From: Desulfobacterales bacterium
GTDB taxonomy: Bacteria; Desulfobacterota; Desulfobacteria; Desulfobacterales; JAHEIW01
Direction of reading: 5' to 3'
Length of the DNA: 32,272 bases
Assembly (NCBI GenBank): GCA_020348305.1
Contig: CP070746.1
Location: forward strand, 3,157,205-3,189,476
The notes beneath the pieces were generated by a model, which worked only from the letters and a program-made list of their open reading frames with translations, had not been told where the DNA came from and did not search any database. Each line of letters begins with the position of its first letter. Position 1 is the stretch's first letter. The position numbers and the translations under genes are program-made. Below are positions 17,375 to 23,298 of this stretch, one piece after another.

Positions 17375-17773
17375 ATGGTACGAAGAAAAACAAAAAATAA
17401 ATTGATTCATCGCTGGATTGACCCGCAGTGTGAAAAAATACAAGAATCGTTCATCGCTGAAAACTTGAGCGAACTATTAGGGGAAGGATCAAAGCCATCT
17501 AAATCAAAATATACCCATCAACGAATTGCAGATTGGTGCAGGCGATGGCTAGTCGAAGTTATAAACGATAGAATGGAAACGCCCGAACCGGTTTACGATA
17601 TTATCCAAGATATTGATGCTCAGTGGGATTTACACCTTTTCAATAGTTACACATATGAAGACCTGATCAAGCTTGATCTATCGCAAATTAGATTACCTTT
17701 GGAATGGTTTGTAGAGTGGAGCAATAAATTAAAGGATTTCACAGAACATCCGCATTCACAAGGACCCTCGTAA
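17375..17773 (+). CDS. Cassette 5: cytoplasmic protein of unknown function
   Basis: 132 aa, no signal peptide or membrane segment. The N-terminus is basic (MVRRKTKNKLIHRWIDPQCE), the rest mostly helical with tryptophan-rich stretches (RIADWCRRWLVEV, PLEWFVEWSNKL). The start lies only 8 bases after the preceding attC core, leaving no room for a normal ribosome binding site except inside the attC. The 3' end, about 33 bases, is built from the left arm of its own attC. No family recognised. Confidence 0.68.
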   Translation: MVRRKTKNKLIHRWIDPQCEKIQESFIAENLSELLGEGSKPSKSKYTHQRIADWCRRWLVEVINDRMETPEPVYDIIQDIDAQWDLHLFNSYTYEDLIKLDLSQIRLPLEWFVEWSNKLKDFTEHPHSQGPS

Positions 17774-17802
17774 CCTCGCGCCTGTGATGCGGGGCGTTAT
17801 GT
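17741..17802 (+). repeat. attC site of cassette 5
   Basis: R'' ACAGAAC (17741-17747), R' GTTATGT (17796-17802). Left arm ATCCGCATTCACA pairs with TGTGATGCGGGGC on the right. At 62 bp it is one of the shortest, and its left half is coding sequence for the end of cassette 5. Confidence 0.82.
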
Positions 17803-17813
17803 TCCCATAATAT

Positions 17814-18185
17814 ATGACCAAAAGACGAAAAGAAATGCGCGAGAAGAAACTCAAGCGTCGAAGACGGCGACTTGAGGCGCAGGGCCGTATGGTCAATGGC
17901 GTTGAAGTACCAGATGGTGAGATTCCAGCGGATATTTCGAAACAAGCGCCAGCGGGCTATAGCAGTAGATACTATTATCGAGATAAAGAATTCACATGTG
18001 TCGAATGTGGCGCAGTTGAAGTTTGGACTGCGAAAGATCAAAAATGGTATTTTGAAGTTATAAAAGCATATCCTGCTTCCGAGGCTATTCGTTGTTTAAA
18101 ATGCCGTAAAAAGCGAAGAATTCATAAGGCGGAGCAGCGTCGACACATGGAGGAAGTTGCAGAAAAATCAAAAAAACGAACATAA
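17814..18185 (+). CDS. Cassette 6: zinc-ribbon protein
   Basis: 123 aa, very basic. After an arginine/lysine-rich N-terminus (RRKEMREKKLKRRRRRLEAQ) comes YYYRDKEFTCVECGAVEVWT, then KDQKWYFEV and IRCLKCRKKRR. Cysteines C62, C65, C94 and C97 make one complete zinc ribbon. The RDKxFxCxxCG..WTAxxQxW..RCxxCR pattern fits the small 'probable zinc-ribbon' family (the Pfam zf-Tbcl type, from memory), whose function is unknown. Charge and zinc fold suggest nucleic-acid binding. The stop codon TAA is supplied by the R'' box of its attC. Confidence 0.8.
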   Translation: MTKRRKEMREKKLKRRRRRLEAQGRMVNGVEVPDGEIPADISKQAPAGYSSRYYYRDKEFTCVECGAVEVWTAKDQKWYFEVIKAYPASEAIRCLKCRKKRRIHKAEQRRHMEEVAEKSKKRT

Positions 18186-18264
18186 CCACTCGCTGTACGG
18201 GACTGCTATGGCGGCTCATTCATGACAAAGCCCCCATAGCAATCCGTGAGCTCCAACATTATTT
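18180..18264 (+). repeat. attC site of cassette 6, with ATT in place of GTT
   Basis: R'' ACATAAC (18180-18186), R' ATTATTT (18258-18264). Left arm GTACGGGACTGCTATGG pairs with CCATAGCAATCCGTGAGC. The strong stem makes the site clear, but the G of the usually conserved G|TT cut is A, which should affect or block recombination at this boundary. Confidence 0.78.
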
Positions 18265-18270
18265 TGAAAT

Positions 18271-18702
18271 ATGACTATCCGATTACATGTAATTTTATTG
18301 CTGACCTTTACTCTGATTTCATCATCGGCTTTAGCAAACCGATATGATTTAAATTTTGCAGGCAGAGTTGATACTATGATATCTGATATAGCTACAGGAG
18401 GCTTATGGGATGAAGGGGAAAACTACGGGACTTGGCGGTTAATCGTTAGAAATCTCGGATGGGAACATACGAGGAGTTTTTTGTACCTTCAATGGCTGAA
18501 AACTGATGATGAAAATAAGAAAGTAGTAGAGTTAATAACAATTCCAATTCCTGAATTTAATACTGGCGACTGGAGTAATGTCCAAAAGATCGAATATCAA
18601 AATAATGGCTTTTATATATATTACACAAAGCGAGGCCAGGACGGAATGAGTAAATCCACACTTAAACCAGAATTGCCTGGAAAATATAAGATTATCTTCT
18701 AA
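18271..18702 (+). CDS. Cassette 7: secreted protein of unknown function
   Basis: 143 aa with a signal peptide (MTIRLHVILLLTFTLISSSA, cleavage after ALA at residue 22). The mature part is beta-rich with many aromatic residues (GTWRLIVRNLGWEHTRSFLY, KIEYQNNGFYIYYTKRGQDG), suggesting a compact periplasmic sandwich. No family recognised. The start is 6 bases after the preceding attC core, so the ribosome binding site, if any, lies within that attC. AT-rich compared with the flanking chromosomal genes. Confidence 0.72.
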   Translation: MTIRLHVILLLTFTLISSSALANRYDLNFAGRVDTMISDIATGGLWDEGENYGTWRLIVRNLGWEHTRSFLYLQWLKTDDENKKVVELITIPIPEFNTGDWSNVQKIEYQNNGFYIYYTKRGQDGMSKSTLKPELPGKYKIIF

Positions 18703-18706
18703 GAAA

Positions 18707-18775
18707 AGATAACAAACGGCTGCACGAGGATTCAGGCCTCTTTGCGGCCTTAACCTGTGAGCCGCAACGTTATAT
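18707..18775 (+). repeat. attC site of cassette 7
   Basis: R'' AGATAAC (18707-18713), R' GTTATAT (18769-18775). Left arm CGGCTGCACGAGGATTCAGG pairs with CCTTAACCTGTGAGCCG on the right, with GGCC..GGCC at the tip. 69 bp. Confidence 0.9.
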
Positions 18776-18795
18776 TAATAATTATAAGTGAAGTC

Positions 18796-19197
18796 ATGAA
18801 ATCATTCTACTTACTAATTCGTACCTATACTATTATATCAAGCTTATTTATGATTCCATATGCAACATATTATATTGTTAATACTTCACCTGATTGGGAA
18901 GGTTTTCCAGCTCCTTCATTACAACATCGTTTATTAATTGGATTGCCTATTCTATTATTTGGTATGCTGTTATTATCACCTCACCGTTGGATGAAATTAA
19001 AGATATTATTTTATTCAAAGTTTTGCAGTTTAATACTTTTTTCAATAGGTTTGCTTGTTGGAGGATTACTTGGTATTAATGCATATTTAATTCATAATAA
19101 ACATTGGATGCTTGGTTTTATTTCATTAACAGCTATAATATTATCTATATGTTCCCCTTTGACACTGTGGATGAAGAGAAAAATAGATGAAATATAA
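18796..19197 (+). CDS. Cassette 8: four-helix membrane protein of unknown function
   Basis: 133 aa, very hydrophobic, with four predicted helices: about 6-27, 47-63 (LLIGLPILLFGMLLLSP), 74-95 (LILFSIGLLVGGLLGINAYL) and 103-123. No polar motif suggests a transport or enzyme activity. I chose ATG 18796 over the in-frame GTG at 18757 because the latter lies inside the right arm of the preceding attC. AAGTGAAG upstream is a weak ribosome binding site. The stop codon TAA lies inside the R'' box of its attC. Strongly AT-rich. Confidence 0.72.
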   Translation: MKSFYLLIRTYTIISSLFMIPYATYYIVNTSPDWEGFPAPSLQHRLLIGLPILLFGMLLLSPHRWMKLKILFYSKFCSLILFSIGLLVGGLLGINAYLIHNKHWMLGFISLTAIILSICSPLTLWMKRKIDEI

Positions 19198-19298
19198 CAA
19201 AGGGATTGAGCTGATATGAAGAATCTCACGCCGTTTCCGTTAAGGCTATAGATTCTCGAAAGTAAGGTGGCATGCAGCTCATCCCTGACGTTAGCACA
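19192..19298 (+). repeat. attC site of cassette 8
   Basis: R'' ATATAAC (19192-19198), R' GTTAGCA (19290-19296). Left arm AAAGGGATTGAGCTG pairs with CAGCTCATCCCTGACG, and AAGAATCT pairs with AGATTCT further in. The outer stem is nearly perfect. Confidence 0.92.
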
Positions 19299-19308
19299 GA
19301 GGAGAACC

Positions 19309-19746
19309 ATGTCTTTCGAGGAAGCCATCGGAATCCTGAAAAAGCACATTCTCGGGAGAAGCTATACTTACATGAGCGTGGATGATCAGTGGCGCCTTCG
19401 GTTTGACAATAACTTGTGGCACGTGGCCCGAAATATTGTATTTCCGGAGGAGCCTGAATTGAATAAGCTTCTCGCCAACTCTGATCTGGAGATGCTCAGT
19501 GGGGTTGATCCAGAAGATGTTGCGAAAGGGGCCCTTGTCTTACGGAATATGAGAAAGGAGCTAACCGACATCGTAATAGATCGAGATGGAACTTTACGTC
19601 TATCGTTTGGAGAATGCGAGATCTCGTTTACGACCCAGGAAGATATTGTTGACTGGCAATGGTGTCTTAACAGTACCGGTAACGACCCCTACTCTGATTT
19701 TATGATTGCTTGTTTTTCGGCCGGCGAAATTGAGATGAAGAAGTAA
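19309..19746 (+). CDS. Cassette 9: cytoplasmic protein of unknown function
   Basis: 145 aa, no signal peptide. The C-terminal half (IVIDRDGTLRLSFGECEISF, DWQWCLNSTGNDPYSDFMIA) is reminiscent of small beta proteins of unknown function often found near toxin-immunity genes, but I cannot assign a family. I chose ATG 19309 because AGAGGAGAA is directly upstream; an in-frame ATG at 19267 lies inside the preceding attC. Codon use is less AT-rich than in cassettes 7, 8 and 10, which fits independent origins of the cassettes. Confidence 0.75.
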   Translation: MSFEEAIGILKKHILGRSYTYMSVDDQWRLRFDNNLWHVARNIVFPEEPELNKLLANSDLEMLSGVDPEDVAKGALVLRNMRKELTDIVIDRDGTLRLSFGECEISFTTQEDIVDWQWCLNSTGNDPYSDFMIACFSAGEIEMKK

Positions 19747-19752
19747 TGTCTG

Positions 19753-19815
19753 CGCTAACAAGGCGCTGCAGCTGACGCGGGCAGAAGCCCGCGCGGCTGA
19801 GCTCGGTCGTTAAAA
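19753..19815 (+). repeat. attC site of cassette 9
   Basis: R'' CGCTAAC (19753-19759), R' GTTAAAA (19809-19815). Left arm GGCGCTGCAGCTGACGCGGG pairs with CCCGCGCGGCTGAGCTCGGT over an AGAAG loop. It is 63 bp and the most canonical site in the array. Confidence 0.95.
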
Positions 19816-19828
19816 AGTCTGAATTGAA

Positions 19829-20305
19829 ATGCAGCTCAGAACTACACTTATCTACTTGATATTGGTCATTTTCGGTTGTGTCAAAACAGAGATTAATCCC
19901 CCTTCGAGTCCGTGCCCTGAACAAGCTTCATCAGTAGTATGTCAAGAATTCAATATCTCTGATATTGACAAGGTTGTTTTGCGGGCTGAAAAGGCAAACG
20001 AGGTTGCTTTAAAAAATCAAGACGGTCAATACTTAAAAGTATGTGGTACCCCGTCAGGTGGTGTTGAAGGATATCACTCATCAGATCCTGATTGGAAAGA
20101 AACATGTGCAGAGGATTGGGGATTAGATTTTAAAGCGAAGAAATATGACAAAACTTTAGTAATATCTACTTATAATGAACTAATGTATATCCATCACTAT
20201 TACTATTTAGAGAATATTATCATTGTAGTACCAGAAAATATTAAAATTGAAAAATTTAAGCGAATTTTAAATGGTGATGGAGAAGCAGATTTATCGAAGC
20301 CATAG
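19829..20305 (+). CDS. Cassette 10: predicted lipoprotein
   Basis: 158 aa. N-terminus MQLRTTLIYLILVIFGCVKT has a hydrophobic core and a plausible lipobox IFGC with C17, followed by the proline-rich linker INPPSSPCPEQ typical of lipoproteins. The mature part repeats I/V-rich strands (DKVVLRAEKANEVALKNQDG, LENIIIVVPENIKIEKFKRI), compatible with a beta-helix-like or sandwich fold, and has a C-rich stretch VCGTPSGGVEG..TCAEDWG. No family recognised. It starts 13 bases after the preceding attC. Confidence 0.7.
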   Translation: MQLRTTLIYLILVIFGCVKTEINPPSSPCPEQASSVVCQEFNISDIDKVVLRAEKANEVALKNQDGQYLKVCGTPSGGVEGYHSSDPDWKETCAEDWGLDFKAKKYDKTLVISTYNELMYIHHYYYLENIIIVVPENIKIEKFKRILNGDGEADLSKP

Positions 20306-20307
20306 CT

Positions 20308-20413
20308 TTATAACCAGCGTATGAACCAGACGGAATTTACTTGCGGCTTAACTTGTAAAGGTCTGTACATGTGCGAAAGATTAACCATCCGCTGGTTATC
20401 CCCAGCGTTAGCC
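20308..20413 (+). repeat. attC site of cassette 10
   Basis: R'' TTATAAC (20308-20314), R' GTTAGCC (20407-20413). Left arm CCAGCGTATGAACCAGACGG pairs with CCATCCGCTGGTTATCCCCA. The right arm also contains CTGGTTATCC, an alternative internal core. 106 bp. Confidence 0.85.
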
Positions 20414-20423
20414 CATAGTGAAA

Positions 20424-20816
20424 ATGAAAAATGATTTTATAATCTTAACCAGGCATCCAACACCAAAAGAGCTTCTGGAAAACCTGGTTCAAATCGTTCC
20501 TGAATTTCGATCTGCTTGGAACAATGAAGATAACTTTTTTATTGACGAAGATGGGTCATTCAGTGTTCACGGCGTGTTTGCAGAATTCAGTTCATTCATA
20601 CGTAATAATTTCAGCCTTTTTGATGAGAATAGGCGAAAGAAATTGTTTGATTATATTGAAGAGTGCGTAAACACGGATATTCATTCAGAAAACGGAGTGT
20701 CGAATGCAGCGTGCACCTGTTTTTTAGAGAACCTTGCGGGAGAGGGTCCGTTGTCTAACACGATTTTAAAGTACTTGGGTGCTGAATCGAAGAAATATTT
20801 TGATAAATGGAATTAG
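20424..20816 (+). CDS. Cassette 11: cytoplasmic protein of unknown function
   Basis: 130 aa from ATG 20424 (GTG 20418 is also in frame, only 4 bases after the attC core). Acidic, mainly helical: PKELLENLVQIVPEFRSAWN, GVFAEFSSFIRNNFSLFDEN, LFDYIEECVNTDIH and ACTCFLENLAGEG. This layout (leading helix with PEF, a central aFaeF segment and a FLENL helix) is reminiscent of small families found beside toxin and polymorphic-toxin loci, but the match is impressionistic. No export signal. Confidence 0.7.
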   Translation: MKNDFIILTRHPTPKELLENLVQIVPEFRSAWNNEDNFFIDEDGSFSVHGVFAEFSSFIRNNFSLFDENRRKKLFDYIEECVNTDIHSENGVSNAACTCFLENLAGEGPLSNTILKYLGAESKKYFDKWN

Positions 20817-20832
20817 TATATCGGAGATTTGA

Positions 20833-20890
20833 GGCTAACAAACAGGTGGAAGTGACACGATAACCGCGCACTTCGCCTTTGGCGTTATCC
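20833..20890 (+). repeat. attC site of cassette 11
   Basis: R'' GGCTAAC (20833-20839), R' GTTATCC (20884-20890). Left arm ACAGGTGGAAGTG pairs with CACTTCGCCTTTGGC. It is 58 bp, the shortest site. GATAACCGCG in the loop can also pair with GGCGTTATCC, giving an alternative fold. Confidence 0.82.
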
Positions 20891-20905
20891 GCTCATCTGA
20901 CACGT

Positions 20906-21463
20906 ATGCATAGACGGTACTTTCCAAGCTGCACAGTTGACGGTCCAATTGATCCGCCGACCCCATTCGGCCACTTGGGGGCGTCTGGTGCAGTCCCAAA
21001 CAAATGCGGCACCTGCGACAAACTATTCGAAGGTGAATGCACGCGGTACATCGAAGAAATCGGCCATTATCTTCACCTTGATTACGGGTCATGCGGCATC
21101 AATGGCCCAACAGATCCTATTACCTACGAGGACGATTTCATCACTTCAAAGGTTGAGATTCCAAGAAAATGCGCTGACTGTGTCTTTCTTGGTATCGATC
21201 GGATCCATGGATTCCACTGTAAAAAAGACTCGGACAAATGGGGTGATTTTCACCGTGGCCTCGACTGGGGCAGGTGGAAACCTGATTGTATTTACCTTCA
21301 ATTACCTCTGCCCAAGGTCACCACACAGGCATTGGCGCAGTTTGCGCAGCGCAATGATATGAAATCATTTATCAAAGAATACCGGCGAATTAATCCCGGA
21401 CTGTCAATCAAAGAAGCGAAGGCGGATTTTGCACACTTTCGAAATGTTCTCGAGAACCGCTGA
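20906..21463 (+). CDS. Cassette 12: duplicated cysteine-motif protein
   Basis: 185 aa, the largest cassette product. It contains two similar units: CTVDGPIDPPT..NKCGTCDKLFEGEC (residues 9-45) and CGINGPTDPIT..RKCADCVFLGI..HC (63-105). Each has CxxxGPxDP, then KCxxC and a later Cys, consistent with two small metal-binding or disulfide knots. The C-terminal part, LAQFAQRNDMKSFIKEYRRI followed by NPGLSIKEAKADF, is helical. ATG 20906 is preferred because an upstream TTG (20879) lies within the preceding attC. The stop TGA is the first triplet of its own R'' box. No family recognised. Confidence 0.78.
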   Translation: MHRRYFPSCTVDGPIDPPTPFGHLGASGAVPNKCGTCDKLFEGECTRYIEEIGHYLHLDYGSCGINGPTDPITYEDDFITSKVEIPRKCADCVFLGIDRIHGFHCKKDSDKWGDFHRGLDWGRWKPDCIYLQLPLPKVTTQALAQFAQRNDMKSFIKEYRRINPGLSIKEAKADFAHFRNVLENR

Positions 21464-21530
21464 TAACAAGGTGCTACACCGGACGTGAAAAGGTGGGCGC
21501 CTTTCCACGCCAGTGACTTTTACGTTACAG
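21461..21530 (+). repeat. attC site of cassette 12, last of the array
   Basis: R'' TGATAAC (21461-21467), R' GTTACAG (21524-21530). Left arm GGTGCTACACCGGACGTGAA pairs with CCACGCCAGTGACTTTTACG, with AAAGG..CCTTT at the tip. It marks the right end of the array. Confidence 0.88.
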
Positions 21531-21582
21531 ATATCTACTCCGTATCTGCAAAAAATCTGCCCTTTCAAAATTGCAGATCGCT

Positions 21583-21672
21583 CCAACTAATCGCAGATGA
21601 GCCTTAATTGCAGATATCAACAACAAAAACCAAATATCTTGTGATTATGGGTTTTGCATGTATTGTAAACAT
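21583..21672. repeat. Direct repeat beta, left copy
   Basis: Ninety bases that recur in the same orientation at 23044-23132, with CCAACTA, TCGCA, AATTGCAGATATCAAC, AAAAACCAAATATCTTG and TTTTGCATGTATTGTAAACA shared. It lies 18 bases before the right copy of repeat alpha. The 419-bp gap 21531-21949 holds beta, alpha and more TTGCAGAT/ATCTGCAA words, with no gene. Confidence 0.82.
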
Positions 21673-21690
21673 CTATGCAGAATTGACCGA

Positions 21691-21855
21691 CCTTCAAAAG
21701 TTGTGATATCAGATTACGATATCTGCATTTTTACCAGAATTGTGATTACATCTACTAATCACAACCTTGGGGCAAGTTGTGATATCTTACGAAATCACAG
21801 ATTTTCTGAGGGGTAGTTTTCTGCCGATTTTCTCAATCTGCATTCGGCTGATATT
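21691..21855. repeat. Long direct repeat alpha, right copy
   Basis: Same orientation as 14281-14445. It differs by an inserted ACTAATCA-like block and scattered substitutions, and keeps the GATATC and TTGTGAT words. The frame open on the complementary strand of the left copy is closed here by an in-frame TAA, which argues for a non-coding element. Confidence 0.85.
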
Positions 21856-21949
21856 AGTTTTTTATTGCACATCTTAAATGCGATCAACAACCTTGCCAGT
21901 ATAGATTATTTTTGCAGCAGATATTTTTTAGAGTATAGGCTGATATCTT

Positions 21950-22900
21950 ATGATATTGAATATCTTTTTGTTGATTGTTGGACTAATTCTACTTACAGCA
22001 GGTGCTGAGGGTCTTGTGCGAGGAAGCGCTTCATTAGCATTACGTGTTAGAATAGCACCTCTTATCATCGGACTGACAATTGTAGCCTTTGGTACGAGCG
22101 CACCAGAGCTCGTCGTGAGTTTGGTTGCATCTTTAAAAAATCAGGGAGATATTGCCGTTGGAAATGTGGTGGGGTCCAATATATTCAATATTGGCATCAT
22201 CCTTGGGCTCACCGCTTTGATATGTCCGGTAAAAGCCAGTCTGCAGATTATCAAACAGGATGGGCCGATTATGATTGCAGCGTCTATTTTAACCTTAATA
22301 ATCATTACCAAAGGCATCGTATCAAGGCTCATGGGAATTACACTTTTGACCACACTTATTGCATATACAGGCTATACAGTATTGATGGCAAAAAGAGGCG
22401 CCCCCTCTGAAATTGAGCGGCAATTTCATGATGGGGTTCCTTCCCGAACAAAATCTTTATATCAAGATTTAATGTTAATTGGCGGTGGGCTATTATTTCT
22501 TGTTGTGGGCTCTCGTCTTTTAGTTGAATCAGCCTCAGCCATTGCTCGCCTTGTTGGGATAAGCGAAGCAGTTATAGGCCTTACAATAATTGCTGCGGGG
22601 ACGAGTATGCCGGAACTGGCCACGTCTATTGTTGCAGCGATCCGAAGTCAGCCCGATATAGCTGTGGGAAATGTAGTTGGGTCCAATATTTTTAACATTC
22701 TTGGAATTCTGGGTGTGGCATCTATTGTAAAGCCGCTTACGGCCTCAGGAATAACCGATTTTGACTTATGGGTAATGGTGGCTTTTGCGATTGCTTTACT
22801 TCCACTTTTATATACCAAATTAAAACTTCAAAGGTGGGAGGGGGTATTACTCCTATCTGGATATATTGCGTATCTTTGGGTTTTGTGGCCATCGGCTTAA
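21950..22900 (+). CDS. CaCA-family cation antiporter (Na+/Ca2+ exchanger type)
   Basis: Inner-membrane antiporter of 316 aa with about ten hydrophobic segments. The two inverted alpha-repeats that form the ion path are unmistakable: FGTSAPELVVSLVASLKNQG..NVVGSNIFNIG and AGTSMPELATSIVAAIRSQP..NVVGSNIFNIL, each with the coordinating glutamate in GTSxPE. This is the YrbG/CaxA-like branch, which expels Ca2+ or a similar cation in exchange for Na+ or H+. No good ribosome binding site precedes ATG 21950. The gene is bracketed by the two copies of direct repeat beta and lies next to the cassette array, which may indicate that it arrived or was rearranged with it. Confidence 0.94.
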   Translation: MILNIFLLIVGLILLTAGAEGLVRGSASLALRVRIAPLIIGLTIVAFGTSAPELVVSLVASLKNQGDIAVGNVVGSNIFNIGIILGLTALICPVKASLQIIKQDGPIMIAASILTLIIITKGIVSRLMGITLLTTLIAYTGYTVLMAKRGAPSEIERQFHDGVPSRTKSLYQDLMLIGGGLLFLVVGSRLLVESASAIARLVGISEAVIGLTIIAAGTSMPELATSIVAAIRSQPDIAVGNVVGSNIFNILGILGVASIVKPLTASGITDFDLWVMVAFAIALLPLLYTKLKLQRWEGVLLLSGYIAYLWVLWPSA

Positions 22901-23043
22901 TTCCAATACATATGACAATAACGGTGCATTGATAGCTCCGCAATTCCTATCGATTTTATTTAGATAGTGTTGTAATAGCTATTGACATAAAGTTGGTAAG
23001 GAAATCAGCAGAAAATTTTTTTGGAATTCAAAATAGGTGATTT

Positions 23044-23132
23044 CCAACTACTCGCAACTAAGCCTAAATTGCAGATATCAACTATAAAAACCAAATATCT
23101 TGAGCCTTGCCTTTTTGCATGTATTGTAAACA
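23044..23132. repeat. Direct repeat beta, right copy
   Basis: Same orientation as 21583-21672 and about 80 percent identical by eye. It fills the middle of the 398-bp gap 22901-23298. No adjacent alpha copy was found. An 88-codon frame across it (TTG 23021 to 23287) has no recognisable product and is not annotated as a gene. Confidence 0.8.
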
Positions 23133-23298
23133 ATTCGGTATATATTAATTCTGAAAATCTTTTGAGATATCCATTTGTAATCCCAATCTATGAGGGTGAA
23201 TCCTATCGCATGGATTTGCCCTTTTTATTTGCCAAAATTCTAATCCCAAAGTCCTATAGTTTGACACCAGATGTTAACATGCGATAGAGGGAGATTTC

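Larger units (their letters stand above)
14776..21530 (+). mobile_element. Integron cassette array without integrase (CALIN-like), 12 cassettes
   Basis: Twelve units, each a small + strand gene followed by an imperfectly palindromic attC with an R'' box ending in AAC on the left and an R' box beginning in GTT (once ATT) on the right. Cassette boundaries taken at the G|TT cut are 14776, 15290, 16055, 16600, 17362, 17797, 18259, 18770, 19291, 19810, 20408 and 20885-21524. attC arms pair within a site but differ in sequence between sites, as expected for cassettes captured from different sources. No tyrosine integrase gene is visible anywhere in the window. The array sits between the two copies of direct repeat alpha. 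Confidence 0.9.

Noticed and set aside
18757..20905. Earlier in-frame starts for cassettes 8, 9 and 12 (18757, 19267, 20879)
   Set aside because: All three lie inside the right arm of the preceding attC; later ATG codons, one with a good ribosome binding site, fit better.
15232..21530. Regularly spaced repeats read as a CRISPR array
   Set aside because: Spacing is 0.4-0.8 kb with genes between, the repeats differ in sequence and share only end boxes and folding, and no cas gene is present.
23021..23287. 88-codon frame starting at TTG across repeat beta
   Set aside because: No ribosome binding site or recognisable protein; its first half is the beta repeat, which is non-coding at the other copy.
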